Positions 1-10,285 of a stretch of DNA of 64,000 nt are shown here, piece by piece (position 1 is the stretch's first letter; the number at the start of each line of letters is the position of its first letter). The stretch spans positions 310,001 to 374,000 of the forward strand of contig NZ_CP011921.2 of NCBI RefSeq assembly GCF_001042525.2, written 5' to 3'. The notes below the pieces were generated by a model that made no database searches, was not told the origin of the DNA, and worked only from the letters and a program-made list of their open reading frames with translations. The stretch is from Francisella orientalis FNO12 (lineage in GTDB: Bacteria > Pseudomonadota > Gammaproteobacteria > Francisellales > Francisellaceae). The translations under genes and the position numbers were made by a program.

Positions 1-1
1 T

Positions 2-619
2 GCTGAGGTTCAGAAGGCTCCTAAGCAACTTCAAATTATCCAAGCAACATCGATAAGTAGTAGTGAATTGAATAAACAGATTTCTGCTTACGAAAATCAC
101 CAGCAAGAATTAAAACAAGCTAGAGAAGATATCAAGCAAGCAAAAAAACAGGTTCTTATAAGACATCAACAAAAACCAAAAGAACAAGCAGAAGCTGAGA
201 AAGGGGCAAAGCTAGAAGCAAAACGTAAAAAACAACAAGAGTTAAAAGCTAAACAAGAAGCCAAAGAAAAAGCTCGTCAAGAAAGGTTAGCTAAAGCAAA
301 AGCGGAAGCTATCGCATCAGCTAAGCGCGAGGCGGAAAAAAATCAGGCAACTAGAGCATTAAGTAGGTATTTTGTGGAATATACAGATAGGGTTGGTGCA
401 AACTGGATTAGGGATAACTGTAGAGGAATATATAGCTTTCCAAAAGTTGTTACTAAAGATGGAAAATTTATTAGGCTAGATGGTTCTACTGGGAATCCTG
501 TGTGCGATCAGTCATTAATTGAGGCCGTTGAAAATACGACGCCGCCAGAGATTACAAATTCAGTGGCGAAACAAAGAATACAAAATGAAAACTTAAGTAT
601 AGAGTTTAAACCAGAATAA
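2..619 (+). CDS. tolA: TolA, C-terminal part (5' end outside window)
   Basis: TolA spans the periplasm and links the TolQR inner-membrane motor to TolB-Pal, keeping the outer membrane attached during division. The frame is open from base 2, so the membrane anchor lies upstream. Visible are a long Lys/Glu/Ala/Gln helical rod (about residues 15-120) and a compact C-terminal domain of about 85 residues with two cysteines (in DNCRGIY and NPVCDQ) that fit the usual TolA domain III disulfide. tolB follows 15 bases after the stop, so this is the tol-pal operon. Identification rests on rod composition plus context. Confidence 0.85.
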   Translation, partial: AEVQKAPKQLQIIQATSISSSELNKQISAYENHQQELKQAREDIKQAKKQVLIRHQQKPKEQAEAEKGAKLEAKRKKQQELKAKQEAKEKARQERLAKAKAEAIASAKREAEKNQATRALSRYFVEYTDRVGANWIRDNCRGIYSFPKVVTKDGKFIRLDGSTGNPVCDQSLIEAVENTTPPEITNSVAKQRIQNENLSIEFKPE

Positions 620-634
620 GGGTAAAAGAAAATT

Positions 635-1942
635 ATGATTAGAAAAATTATTAGTATTTTTTGTATTTTTATTTTTTTACTAACGAGCTTACAAGCAGAG
701 CTAGTTGCTACTGTAACTACTGGAGTAATTCAAAAACCATTGGTAACTGTAATAAGTAATAATGTTGTAGATCAATTTCCTCAACAAGTAAATTCTATAA
801 TAGTTTCAGATCTTAATCATAATGGTAAGCTACAAGGTGATGACTCTATTAAGTATGAAATTAATCAAAGTCAGAATATACCTTGGAAGAGTTTGAAGTC
901 TGATTATGTTGTTTTAACAAAATATACAAAAGATTCAAATAATAGCTACACTGTTGAAGTACAGATATATAAAAGAAATGATACAAGCTATATTAGATCT
1001 ATAACATATAAAAATATAAGTACAACTTTGGTAAGACCTTTAGCTCATAAGGTTGCCAATTATGTATACCAAAAACTTACTGGAGAGCAAGGCTTCTTCT
1101 TGACAAAGTTGGCATATGTGCAAGTAAGTAATCCTTATGCTAGATATGGCAGAATTTATGAGCTTGTGATATCTGATTATGATGGGTATAACAAACATAC
1201 TGTTCTTAGACAGAGTGATAATCCAATAGCTACACCATCATGGTCGAATGATGGAAGATATATAGTTTATACAAGCTATAGTGGAGGTAGCATGGGTGCG
1301 TACACTTTAGAGATAGCTACCGGAAAAGTTACAAGGATATCTAACTTTAAAGGGATCAATAGTTCGCCATCATTCTCTCCTAATGGCAAAGAAATTGCTT
1401 TAGCTTTATCTAAAGGTTATTCTGATCAAACTAATATCTGTATATTAAATTTAGCTACTAAAGCCTTAAAGAGAGTAACTATAAATGGTATAAATACAGC
1501 TCCAAAATTCTCACCAAATGGTCAAAGCATAGTATTCACATCTGATAGAGATGGTCGTCCAAATATCTATGTTGCACCGGTTAACTCAAGATATCCTCAA
1601 TCATCTAAACTAAGTAGTAGAATATATCAAGGCTATGAGCCAAATTATACTCCAGATGGTAAAGATATTGTATTCATGAACCAATCTAGATCAAGTTGTA
1701 CTCAGATAGCGGATTTTAATTTAGCTAATGGAAGTGTAACAAATATTACAAATGGTAAATCAGATAGTTCACCTACAGTATCTCCATTTGGCAATATGAT
1801 TGCGTATATATCTACAAACTCTAGAGGTTATAGTTCATTAGATATGGTATCGTTAGATGGCGACAATCATTTTAATGTTGACACAGCTAATAATGGTAAT
1901 ATTTTAATTCAGTCCCCAAGCTGGTCACCCAAAAACTTTTAA
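635..1942 (+). CDS. tolB: Tol-Pal system beta-propeller protein TolB
   Basis: TolB is the periplasmic beta-propeller that shuttles between Pal and TolA. The 435-residue protein starts with a signal peptide (MIRKIIS, hydrophobic core, cleavage near LQA-E). An N-terminal domain of about 150 residues is followed by propeller blades recognisable by recurring [44 protein letters not shown] and [11 protein letters not shown] motifs. Length is normal for the family. It sits between tolA and pal, 15 bases after tolA and 9 before the next gene, so it is co-transcribed. No lesion is seen. Confidence 0.97.
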   Translation: MIRKIISIFCIFIFLLTSLQAELVATVTTGVIQKPLVTVISNNVVDQFPQQVNSIIVSDLNHNGKLQGDDSIKYEINQSQNIPWKSLKSDYVVLTKYTKDSNNSYTVEVQIYKRNDTSYIRSITYKNISTTLVRPLAHKVANYVYQKLTGEQGFFLTKLAYVQVSNPYARYGRIYELVISDYDGYNKHTVLRQSDNPIATPSWSNDGRYIVYTSYSGGSMGAYTLEIATGKVTRISNFKGINSSPSFSPNGKEIALALSKGYSDQTNICILNLATKALKRVTINGINTAPKFSPNGQSIVFTSDRDGRPNIYVAPVNSRYPQSSKLSSRIYQGYEPNYTPDGKDIVFMNQSRSSCTQIADFNLANGSVTNITNGKSDSSPTVSPFGNMIAYISTNSRGYSSLDMVSLDGDNHFNVDTANNGNILIQSPSWSPKNF

Positions 1943-1951
1943 GGAGCTTGT

Positions 1952-2191
1952 ATGAGATTTTTGGTTAAAAATTATTTTGTTTTAGCTTTATTAATTACAG
2001 GTTGTACGTGGTATAAAGGACCTCCTTTACAAGCTAATGCAAATGGTAGCTTAGATGGTTCATCTTTGAATGAAACAAGTGGTCCTGGTTTTATCAGTAC
2101 GCTTAAAAGTGGTGAAAATTATGGATCAAGTTATACTGGCTATGCAGATGATGGTGGTAATTATGAGGTTTCAAGTTTTGAAAATAGCTAA
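1952..2191 (+). CDS. Small lipoprotein in the tol-pal operon
   Basis: A 79-residue protein with a signal peptide ending in a lipobox (LITGC, lipidated Cys at residue 18), preceded by a good AAGGAG ribosome site seven bases before ATG. The mature part is short, rich in Gly/Ser/Asn/Tyr and probably disordered. Its position between tolB and pal, with 9 and 16 bases of spacing, implies an envelope role with Tol-Pal. I do not recognise a named family; it may be a genus-specific accessory lipoprotein. Confidence 0.8.
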   Translation: MRFLVKNYFVLALLITGCTWYKGPPLQANANGSLDGSSLNETSGPGFISTLKSGENYGSSYTGYADDGGNYEVSSFENS

Positions 2192-2207
2192 AAATTAGGA
2201 GTTAAAT

Positions 2208-2837
2208 ATGATGAAAAAAAATATTGTGAGTATAGTGGTTGTAAGTTCTATGCTTATGTTGGCGAGTTGCTCAAGCACTAGACTGGATAATAGTGATTTA
2301 ATCAAAGATAAGTACGCTGGTGTTGATAGTTCACAAGCTTTAGAGATGTCTTCGCAAATATATGGTTCTGATAATATGAGCTCAGATCAAGTTGAGCAAA
2401 TGAAAAAAGAGCTAATGGATATTAAGTGTAGATCAGTATACTTTGGTTTTGATAGTTATAATATTACTGATGATGCTAAAGAATGCTTAGATAAGACAGC
2501 AGACTATCTAATAGCGCATCTAGATCAACCAATCAAATTATCAGGTAATACTGACCCTAGAGGTAGCGAGAAATATAACTTTAACCTAGGACAAAAGCGT
2601 GCTGAAGCAGTATACAACTACTTATTAGGTAAAAATGTAAATAAAGATCAAATCTGTGTTGTAAGCTATGGTAAATTAAAACCAGCGGCAGAACCAACTC
2701 AGTTCTATGATGAGTTCTGTACAGATGGTGTTAATGATACGTGTTCATATAAAGCATCTGAAAAAGCTTTCTACTTAGATAGAAGAACGGAAATTGATTT
2801 CGGTGTGAAATGTGATGAGAGTAATTCTTCAAACTAA
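2208..2837 (+). CDS. pal: Peptidoglycan-associated lipoprotein Pal
   Basis: Pal is an outer-membrane lipoprotein that binds peptidoglycan and TolB. The 209-residue product has a lipobox (LASC, Cys21), then a linker and an OmpA-like domain (about residues 75-200) with the peptidoglycan-binding signature NTDPRGSEKYN...GQKRAEAVYNYL. It has extra cysteines near the C-terminus (DEFCTDG, DTCSY, VKCDE), compatible with disulfides. Start is one of two adjacent ATGs after an AGGAG site. Last gene of the tol-pal operon. Confidence 0.96.
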   Translation: MMKKNIVSIVVVSSMLMLASCSSTRLDNSDLIKDKYAGVDSSQALEMSSQIYGSDNMSSDQVEQMKKELMDIKCRSVYFGFDSYNITDDAKECLDKTADYLIAHLDQPIKLSGNTDPRGSEKYNFNLGQKRAEAVYNYLLGKNVNKDQICVVSYGKLKPAAEPTQFYDEFCTDGVNDTCSYKASEKAFYLDRRTEIDFGVKCDESNSSN

Positions 2838-2938
2838 TTAATAACCTTTCATCTCGATTTGTAATTTTATCTTTAACTATTTTTTTATCTCAAATTGTTC
2901 TACAATAGTCGTATAATTTTTTGTTTAAATTAAATATT

Positions 2939-3821
2939 ATGATTAAAATTCCTAAAATTGGTTTTGTGAGTCTTGGTTGTCCAAAAAACCTTGTTGATTC
3001 TTAGCGTATAATAACTAAGTTAAAAGCTGAAGGTTATGATTTAGTTGATAGCTATGATAATGCTGATATGGTTATAGTTAATACTTGCGGTTTTCTAAAC
3101 TCTGCTATTGATGAGTCTTTGGCAGTCATTGGTGAAGCAATAGCTGAGAATGGCAAGGTTCTAGTAACAGTATGTCTGGGAAATAAGGCAGATCTTATTA
3201 AAGAAAAACATCCAGAAGCTCTAAGTATTACAGGGCCTCAAGATTATGAGAACTTGATAGAAGCGGTGCATACTCATGTTCCGATATTTGCAAATGATTT
3301 TGTATCTTTAGTACCACCACAAGGTATTAAGCTTACACCAAGACATTATTCGTACTTGAAAATATCAGAAGGGTGTAACAATACTTGTACTTTTTGTATT
3401 ATTCCAGATATTCGTGGTAAGCTAAAAAGTCGCTCAATTGACAACATCATGAAAGAAGCTGAAAAGCTTAAAAATGCAGGTGTTAAAGAGCCTACTTGTA
3501 ATATCTCAAGATACTTCTGCGTATGGTGTTGATATTAAGTACAAATCAGGTATTTGGAATGATAAAGAATATCAAAGTAATATTTTAGATCTTGCTACTG
3601 CTCTTGGCGAATTGGGTATGTGGACGAGACTACACTACGTTTACCCTTATCCTCATGTTGATAAAATTGTGCCGCTTATGGCACAGGGTAAGATACTTCC
3701 TTATCTTGATGTACCTTTACAACATTCATCTCCTGAGGTTCTAAAAAGAAATCTAAAAGTAGGTAAATTTGCAACCGTCGAGATTACAGAGTCGACTGAG
3801 TATGATCTGATAGATGATTAG
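2939..3821 (+). pseudogene. rimO: rimO (ribosomal protein S12 methylthiotransferase), degraded
   Basis: RimO is a radical-SAM enzyme that methylthiolates an aspartate of ribosomal protein S12. The N-terminal UPF0004 part ([21 protein letters not shown]) and the radical-SAM cysteine motif GCNNTCTFC are recognisable. Three lesions are visible: an in-frame TAG at 3002-3004, an extra base near 3490 (reading resumes as [12 protein letters not shown] in another frame), and an in-frame deletion near 3750 that joins SPEVLKR to the final [14 protein letters not shown] segment, removing most of the second half of the SAM domain and much of TRAM. It cannot make a working enzyme. Confidence 0.93.
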
Positions 3822-3923
3822 TTTCTGTATATTAAACTTTCTTAATATTCATTTATCTGTATAAAAAATCCATAATCTTATTTGTATACTTGTAGTACTA
3901 GAGCATAATTTTGGGAGAGTGCT

Positions 3924-4646
3924 ATGAGTGGTAATTTAGTTGTTATCGGAGTTTCTGGTTCTATAGGTTGTGCTATAACTAAAAGATTGAGATATTTGTA
4001 CCCAGATGCGAATATATATGCTTTTTCGCGTTCTATAGTAGCTGATCGTTTAGAGGGTGTAGTTTACGGGCATATTGATTACTCGGATGAATCAACAATC
4101 GAAAAAGCCGCGAAAGATGTTTATGAAAAATCAGATTCTATTAATCTGGTATTTGTTGCTACTGGCATATTACATGCTCAAGATATAAAACCAGAGAAGT
4201 CGCTAAAAGAACTATCGGTAGATAAATTTATTGAGCTTTTTAAAGCAAATACAATTTTCCCAGCTCTTGTTGCAAAACATTTTATCCCAAAACTAGCCAA
4301 AGATACCAAATCTATATTTGCAGCTATTTCTGCAAGAGTTGGTAGTATATCTGATAATCAGCTTGGTGGTTAGTATGCTTATAGAGCTTCAAAGGCTGCT
4401 TTAAATATGTTTATCAAAACAGCAAGTATTGAAACTAAGCGTTTAAATCCAAGTGCTGTGATAGTTGGGCTTTATCCATGGACTGTCGATAGTTATCTTT
4501 CTGAACCTTTCCAAGCTAGAGTGCCTGAGGGCAAGCTTTTCACGCTAGAGTATTCTGCTAGTAAGCTAATTGAAGTTTTAGATAGTTTGAAAGCAGATGA
4601 TAGTGGTAAATGTTTTGTATGGGATGGTGAAGAAATTGCTCCATAG
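3924..4646 (+). pseudogene. Short-chain dehydrogenase, single nonsense codon
   Basis: A Rossmann-fold NAD(P)-dependent SDR of about 240 residues. The dinucleotide-binding motif appears as [10 protein letters not shown] and the catalytic Tyr-x3-Lys as YRASK. An in-frame TAG at 4371-4373 separates them and replaces what was probably a tryptophan codon (GG-stop-YAYRASK). Everything downstream stays in frame to EEIAP, so the lesion looks recent. It heads the photolyase/DUF2256 cluster, a common association for this SDR type. Substrate unknown. Confidence 0.85.
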
Positions 4647-4668
4647 TTATAATTTTTTAGGTTTTATT

Positions 4669-4899
4669 ATGAATGATAGAAATATAACAACTAGTGAAAT
4701 TATAGAAATAGCATGGCGTGATAAAACATCATTTGACGCAATCAAAAATATAACAGGGTTATCAGAACCTCAGGTTATAAAGATTATGCGAAATAATCTT
4801 AAGCTGAGTAGCTTTAGGCTTTGGCGAAAAAGAGTAACCGGAAGAGTTGCAAAACATCAAAAAAGGTTAAATCATACAAATGCAAGTGGTTTGGTTTAA
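4669..4899 (+). CDS. TIGR03643/DUF2805 family small protein
   Basis: A 76-residue protein of the TIGR03643 type, with the family signature EIAWRDKTSFDAI...GLSEPQVIKIMR and a basic C-terminal tail. The predicted fold is helix-turn-helix-like, but no function is established. The ATG at 4669 gives the natural N-terminus (MNDRN); in-frame ATGs further upstream overlap the SDR remnant. Members usually sit beside cryptochrome/photolyase and DUF2256 genes, as here. It is intact although its photolyase partners are broken. Its 3' end overlaps the next start by 20 bases. Confidence 0.8.
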   Translation: MNDRNITTSEIIEIAWRDKTSFDAIKNITGLSEPQVIKIMRNNLKLSSFRLWRKRVTGRVAKHQKRLNHTNASGLV

Positions 4900-6277
4900 G
4901 CGTGATTTACGCATAAATGATAACTTAGCCTTATCTTTAGCATCTGAAAAAGGAGATGCTTTACCGCTATACGGACAACCTTTAATCTTAATGATTGGTG
5001 ATGCTGTAGAGGTTTTTGAGCAGTTAATACAAAAACATCCTATCAAGAATGTTTGGTCGCATCAAGAAACTTGGAATGACTGAACATATCAACGTGATAT
5101 TAAACTTGAGAGTTTTTTCAAACAAAATAATATTACATGACACGAACCATATCAAAATGGAGTAGTTCGTTGTTTAGCTGATAGAGATAACAGGGCTTTG
5201 TTATGGCATAAACGGATGAGTGAAAAGATTATAAAAGCGCCTACCAAACTTAAGTTTATTTGCGAAAATTAAATTAAAATACCTACTGCTGAGAGCCTTG
5301 GTTTAGAGTATGATAATTGTTACAAAAGACAAAAAGGCGGTCGAATTCGTGCACTTAGAATTATTGATAGTTTCTTATATCAAAGAGGTTGTGGTTATAC
5401 TAAAGAGATGTCTTCACCTCTGACAGCTTTTAGAAGCTGTTCGAGATTATCTCCATATATAGCTTTTGGAGCTATTTCAATTCGAGAGGTGTATCAGTTA
5501 GCTAATCATCGTAAAAATGAAATCAAAGCTAGTAGTATAAAAAATAAAACAAAATGGTTAAGTGCAATGCGTTCATTTTTATCGCGCCCGCGCTGGCATT
5601 GTCATTTTATGCAGAAGTTAGAGGATCAACCAAGTATTGAATATGAAAATTTGCATTCAGCTTATGATCAACTACGCAAAGAGCCGCTAAATTATCAATA
5701 TTTTGAGGCATGGAAAGCTGGTAATATTGGTTATCCGATGATAGATGCGTGTATGCGAGCCTTAATTGCAACAGGGTGGTTAAACTTTCGGATGCGAGCG
5801 ATGCTTATGAGTTTTGCAAGCTATCATTTGTGGTTGGATTGGTGTGTTACATCATTATATCTAGCAAGATTATTTACTGACTATGAACCAGGTATCCATT
5901 ATTCACAGGTGCAAATGCAATCTGGAACTACTGGTATAAATAGTATCCGTATTTATAATCCGATTAAACAGAGCATAGATCAAGATCCTAAAGGTGAATT
6001 TATTAGAAGATGGGTACCTGAGCTAGAAAATGTAACTGATGAAAATATTCATACTCCATGGTTAGAAAAGCATAATGCTGTAGACTATCCTGATCCAATT
6101 GTTAATGAAAAACAGGCACGGAAATTTGCAGCGGATAATATTTATAAAATTCGAAAAGACTCAAAGAATAGCCAAGAAACTAAAAATATTGTCAAAAAAC
6201 ATGCTAGTAGGAAAAAGCCTAGAAAAATAAAATCTACGGAACACAAGGTCGAGAGTATACAAGGAGAATTATTCTAA
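4880..6277 (+). pseudogene. Cryptochrome/DNA photolyase family (COG0415), degraded
   Basis: A blue-light flavoprotein gene of the photolyase/cryptochrome superfamily. The N-terminal VWFKRDLRINDN and the FAD-binding region (RPRWHCHFMQKLED, GYPMIDACMRALIATGWLNFRMR) are clear. An in-frame deletion near 4965 joins LPLY to GQPLI and removes about 50 codons of the antenna domain. In-frame stops follow at 5081 (TGA), 5138 (TGA) and 5270 (TAA), the first two at probable Trp codons. The frame is otherwise open to a lysine-rich tail, and the last base is shared with the next photolyase start, a sign of former translational coupling. Confidence 0.93.
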
Positions 6278-7805
6278 TGAGGACTTTACGCCTAATTCTA
6301 GGAGATCAACTTTCACAAAGTATTTCTAGCTTGAGAGATTGTGATAAAGCAAATGATGTTGTAATGATGTGTGAGGTAATGCAAGAGGCTAGCTATGTTA
6401 AACATCATAAAAAGAAGCTGGTGTACATTTTCTCAGAAATGCGCCATTTTGCACTGCAGTTACATAAATTAGGCTATAAAGTTTGTTATACAAAACTAGA
6501 TGATCCAAAAAATACAGGTTCATTTTATAGTGAAGTTGAGAAGGTTGTTGAAAAGCTTAGCATACAAAAGGTTATTGTAACTGAGCTAGGTGAATATCGA
6601 GTATTAAAAGATATCCAAAATTGGCAAAAAGATTTTTCAATAGATGTTGAAATACGCACAGATGATAGATTATTAGCTACAATAGATGAGTTTTCAAAAT
6701 GGTCAAAAAGTTACAAGCAATTACGTATGGAATATTTCTATCGTTATATGTGTACTAAGCATAATATTTTGCTTGATAGTGATGGTAAGCCGGGAAGTAA
6801 CCAGTGGAATTATGATAGTCAAAACCGTAAAACACCAAGTTTTGATATGCAAATCCCAAAATCATATAAGAGTAAAGCAGATGATATAACTAAGCGAGTA
6901 ATTAAGTTAGTCGAGAAAACATTCGCTGATAATTTTGGAGATATTGGCCATTTAATTATGTTGTTTCTAGAGAGCGGGTGCTCGAAGCACTAAATTTATT
7001 TGTTAAAGAAAGACTTAGCAGTTTTGGAGATTACCAGGATGCAATGCTTGAGGGGCAGGCATGGATGTATCATTCACATATTTCTATATATATCAATAGT
7101 GGCTTACTGCTACCTTTAGAATGTATCAAAGCTGCGGAAAGCGCATATTATAATGGCAATGCTCCTTTAAATGCCGTTGAGGGCTTTATCCGTCAGATTC
7201 TTGGTTGGCGAGAGTTTGTGCGTGGAGTTTATTGGTTGAAAATGCCAGATTATCGCGATATGAATTATCTTGAAGCTACGTGTAAGCTACCTAATTTCTA
7301 CTGGGATGCTGATACCAAAATGAATTGTCTGCATCAATGTATCAAAGAAACTAAACAGAATGCCTATGCTCATCATATTCAAAGACTTATGGTTTTGGGT
7401 AATTTTGCATTATTAGCTAGGATTGATCTTAAGTATGTCAATGAGAGGTATTTGTTGGTATATGCCGATGCCTATGAGTGGGTCGAGCTACCAAATGTAT
7501 CAGGAATGGTGCTTTTTGCTGATGGTGGACATTTGGCAAGTAAGCCTTATGCTGCAAGTGGTAGCTATATTAAAAAGATGTCTAATTACTGTGATAATTG
7601 TGGTTATAAAGTCAGTAAGAAAAATGGAGATGATGCTTGTCCATTTAATTACTTATATTGGGATTTTTTAGCGAGAAATAACACAAAGCTAGCTAATAAT
7701 TCACGCTTAGCAATGATATATAAATCTTATGAAAAGATAACTGATGAGAAAAAAGAACTAATTAGGCAAGATAGTAAAAAATTTCTTGAGGATTTGCGAA
7801 TATGA
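6277..7805 (+). pseudogene. Prokaryotic (6-4)-type photolyase (COG3046/FeS-BCP), frameshifted
   Basis: This matches the cryptochrome/photolyase family of FeS bacterial cryptochromes and (6-4) photolyases: it begins LRLILGDQLS and ends with a cysteine cluster (NYCDNCGYKV, DACPFNYLYWDFL) for a 4Fe-4S cluster. One T is missing near 6945: the first frame stops at 6993, while shifting back one base restores FGDI-W-PFNYVVSRERVLEALNLF and runs to 7805. With the base restored the length is about 508 residues, normal for the family. A single lesion suggests recent inactivation, or a sequencing error. Confidence 0.92.
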
Positions 7806-7939
7806 AAAAACAGCATCTCTCGACAAAGAATTGTATCGTTTGTGGTCTGCTATTTACTTGGCGTAAGAAGTGGGCAAAAGTATGGGATGAGGTAAAATAC
7901 TGTTCTGAAAAATGTCGTAGATCAAAAAATAAAAAGTAA
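7802..7939 (+). CDS. DUF2256 zinc-ribbon-like protein
   Basis: A 45-residue protein with two CxxC-type pairs ([15 protein letters not shown] and YCSEKCRR), the pattern of DUF2256 (COG4338). Such proteins are regularly found next to cryptochrome/photolyase genes; function unknown. Its ATG overlaps the photolyase stop (ATGA), so it was translationally coupled. It remains intact although that photolyase is now frameshifted. Confidence 0.85.
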   Translation: MKKQHLSTKNCIVCGLLFTWRKKWAKVWDEVKYCSEKCRRSKNKK

Positions 7940-8022
7940 ATATTAAAACATGATGAATATTTTAATCTAGCCGAAGTTATAAGTAAGTCGCTATTTGTTA
8001 ATATGAAAAATAGAAAAAATTC

Positions 8023-8048
8023 ACTAAAAAAAAGAATTATTTTTTAGT
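8023..8048. terminator. Possible A/T-stem bidirectional terminator
   Basis: A 9-base perfect inverted repeat (ACTAAAAAA / TTTTTTAGT) with an 8-base loop lies between two convergent genes. The run of T on either strand would suit a weak rho-independent terminator, but the stem is nearly G+C free, so this is tentative. Confidence 0.35.
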
Positions 8049-8069
8049 AAAACTTATTTGTAAAATAGT

Positions 8070-8495
8070 TTACTTTGAATCTGCAAGTTTTTGATTAATT
8101 TGATTAAGTATGATTGTTGCATCAGTTTTACTATCATCTTTAATGTAAATAGCTGATTGATTAGGATTGTTTTTAGCTGATTGAACTACTATATTAATAG
8201 AATCACCTGTTGGCGAAACAGCTTTGATTTCAGATTTTTTTTCATCAATTGTTTGTTCTTTTGTAGTATAATTATTTTCTTTTAATACTTCTGTGGCAGT
8301 AGAGAATACGGTTTCTCTATTTTTAGCATAAGCATTGTACGCATCAGGGTTTTCCATCCATTTATATGCTAAAGCACCCACAGCAACGCTGGCTAAGACT
8401 AGACCAGTTATAGCTACAGCTTCGGCTGTACATGATGTAATCGCCACTGAAGCAGCTAAAAGAGTTGCGATTGTTATTAGTTTTTTCTTCATCAT
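8070..8495 (-). CDS. DUF3568 family lipoprotein
   Basis: A 141-residue protein with a lipoprotein signal peptide (lipobox AITSC, Cys22 from the first ATG), a second short hydrophobic segment (ITGLVLASVAVGALAYKW) and a soluble C-terminal domain containing SEIKAVSPTGDSINIVVQ. This is the DUF3568 architecture, a family common in Francisella. It is monocistronic, with an AGGT ribosome site before tandem ATGs. Probably anchored in the outer membrane facing the periplasm; function unknown. Confidence 0.85.
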   Translation of the reverse strand: MMKKKLITIATLLAASVAITSCTAEAVAITGLVLASVAVGALAYKWMENPDAYNAYAKNRETVFSTATEVLKENNYTTKEQTIDEKKSEIKAVSPTGDSINIVVQSAKNNPNQSAIYIKDDSKTDATIILNQINQKLADSK

Positions 8496-8675
8496 AATTT
8501 ACCTCACAAGGTTGTTGTTTGTTTATGGATTAATAGTCTAACAAATTCATTATATCAAGCTGTTATAGTTTTCCAAACTTGTTTCTTATTTTCGATGTTA
8601 TAAAAGAGGTAAATCTATTTTTATCTTTAATTAGTATATAAAATGGTTTGAAAAAATTAGGTAATAACTATAAAA

Positions 8676-9597
8676 ATGAACTTTATCGCAAAAATATTTT
8701 GCGATTATAGTTATGGCAGGGGTTGTTTTAGCGATATCAATACTTTCCATATTTATACCATTAAAGCCATATATTACTTATTTGTTGGCTACTATTATGT
8801 TGGTAATAGGACTTCATCTACAAGCAAAAGATTTTGTAAAAGTCGCTAACCTAAGTGGAAAGCTGCTCATTATATTAGTGCTAAAATTAACTGTTACATC
8901 AATAGCAGCTTTTATAATTGGTAAGCTCTTTGGGTTGAGCTTAACAGCTTTAATAGGTTTAGTTATTGTAGGAGCTTGTCCTGGAGGCACAGCTTCTGGA
9001 GTTATGGCTTTATTAGCTAGAGCAAATATTTCACTTACTGTTAGTTTAATTTTTTTTGACTACGCTGTTAGCACCAGTATTTATGCCATTGATCATTTAT
9101 TTTTTCTTTGCAAAAAATATTAAGTTAGATTGGTTTGATATGTTTGAAACAATGACAATAATAGTTATCTTACCAATTGTTTTAGGAATTTTAATTAGTA
9201 AATTTACTAAACTAAATGATTCAACTTTGAAGAAAATCTCCAGTATTCCAATACTCTTGATTATGCTAATAGTAATGGTTGTAGCAGCTTTAAATAAAGA
9301 CGCTATTATACTTGTGCCTTTAGATATTATTTTGAGCGTTACTATCCTTCGTATATTTGCTAATGTGTTGGATATTTAATAGGTAAAGTTTTGGGTCTTG
9401 ATTTTGATAGTAGATTAGCTTTGCTATTTGAGTTTAGCATATTAGATGTTGGTTTAGGGATTGTAATAGCTTTGACCTTCTTTGGTAATCAAGCAGCTAT
9501 TGCTGCAACTTTTTATGCAATTTGGCAGAATATTATTGGACCTATAATTGTTAACTTTGTAAATATATATCGCAGTACTAAGTTTAAATCTTCTTAA
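8676..9597 (+). pseudogene. Bile acid:sodium symporter (BASS) family transporter, frameshifted
   Basis: A multi-pass membrane carrier of the BASS/SBF type, recognised from GLHLQAKDFVKVA and the conserved GACPGGTASGVMALLARAN. The gene is broken into at least three frames: a shift near 8695 between the likely ATG (MNFIAKIF) and AIIVMAGVVL, one near 9060 after LTVSLIFF, and one near 9375 before GLDFDSRLALLFE. Joined, the pieces give about 300 residues, normal for the family. No single piece could form a working transporter. Confidence 0.88.
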
Positions 9598-9646
9598 AAC
9601 ATTTTGTTGACAAAAAAGTCTAAAATATACTAATATATCTAAAAAT

Positions 9647-10270
9647 ATGGTTTTAGATATCAAAATGAATCTTGAGTTAGAAAAATTTATAAATGTCACA
9701 GAGGCTATAAGTAGGCTTTTGCATCCTTTTGCAGAAGTTGTAATTCATGATTTATCTAAGAACAAGATAGTAGCAATTTTTAATCCTATCTCTAAAAGAG
9801 AAATTGGAGATATATCATATTTAGACCATATAGATTTAGATGCATATAATGATTTTGTAATAGGGCCGTACGACAAAATAAATTATGATGGGCGCAAAAT
9901 GAAATGTATTATCACTGTAATTAAAAGCTCAACAAATGATGTTATTGGAACATTATGTATAAATTTAGATGTTTCTGTATTTGATAGATATCAAAACTTA
10001 ATAAACGTGTTTCTAAATAATAACAATATGCAAATGTCTCAGCAGCAACAGAGTCTTTTTATAGATACTTTTTATGAAAAAATTAACAATTTTGTTCAGA
10101 GATATTGTATAGATAATAATTTATCAATTGATAAATTAACTAGAGATCAAAAGAAAAATTTGATTTTAGAACTTAAAAAACAAGGCGCGCTAGATGGGAA
10201 GAATGCTAGTAAATACATTGCAAATGCACTAAATATTAGTCGAGCTACTGTCTATAACTATCTTAAATAA
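9647..10270 (+). CDS. YheO/DauR-like PAS-HTH transcriptional regulator
   Basis: A 207-residue regulator with an N-terminal PAS_6/YheO domain (HPFAEVVIHDLSKNKIVAI...NPIS, then VIGTLCINLDVS) and a C-terminal helix-turn-helix (KYIANALNISRATVYNYLK). DauR-type proteins control amino-acid or sulfur-related genes. The TauE/SafE permease starts 15 bases downstream, so the two are probably co-transcribed and functionally linked. A second start at 9665 (MNLELEK) is possible; neither has a strong ribosome site. Confidence 0.85.
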   Translation: MVLDIKMNLELEKFINVTEAISRLLHPFAEVVIHDLSKNKIVAIFNPISKREIGDISYLDHIDLDAYNDFVIGPYDKINYDGRKMKCIITVIKSSTNDVIGTLCINLDVSVFDRYQNLINVFLNNNNMQMSQQQQSLFIDTFYEKINNFVQRYCIDNNLSIDKLTRDQKKNLILELKKQGALDGKNASKYIANALNISRATVYNYLK

Positions 10271-10285
10271 TCATAGGGAAAAATA

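Noticed and set aside
4880-5400. Possible UGA-to-Trp recoding because several stops replace Trp codons
   Set aside because: TAG and TAA stops occur in the same genes, internal deletions and frameshifts accompany them, and intact core genes such as purK, rph and radA use TGG normally.
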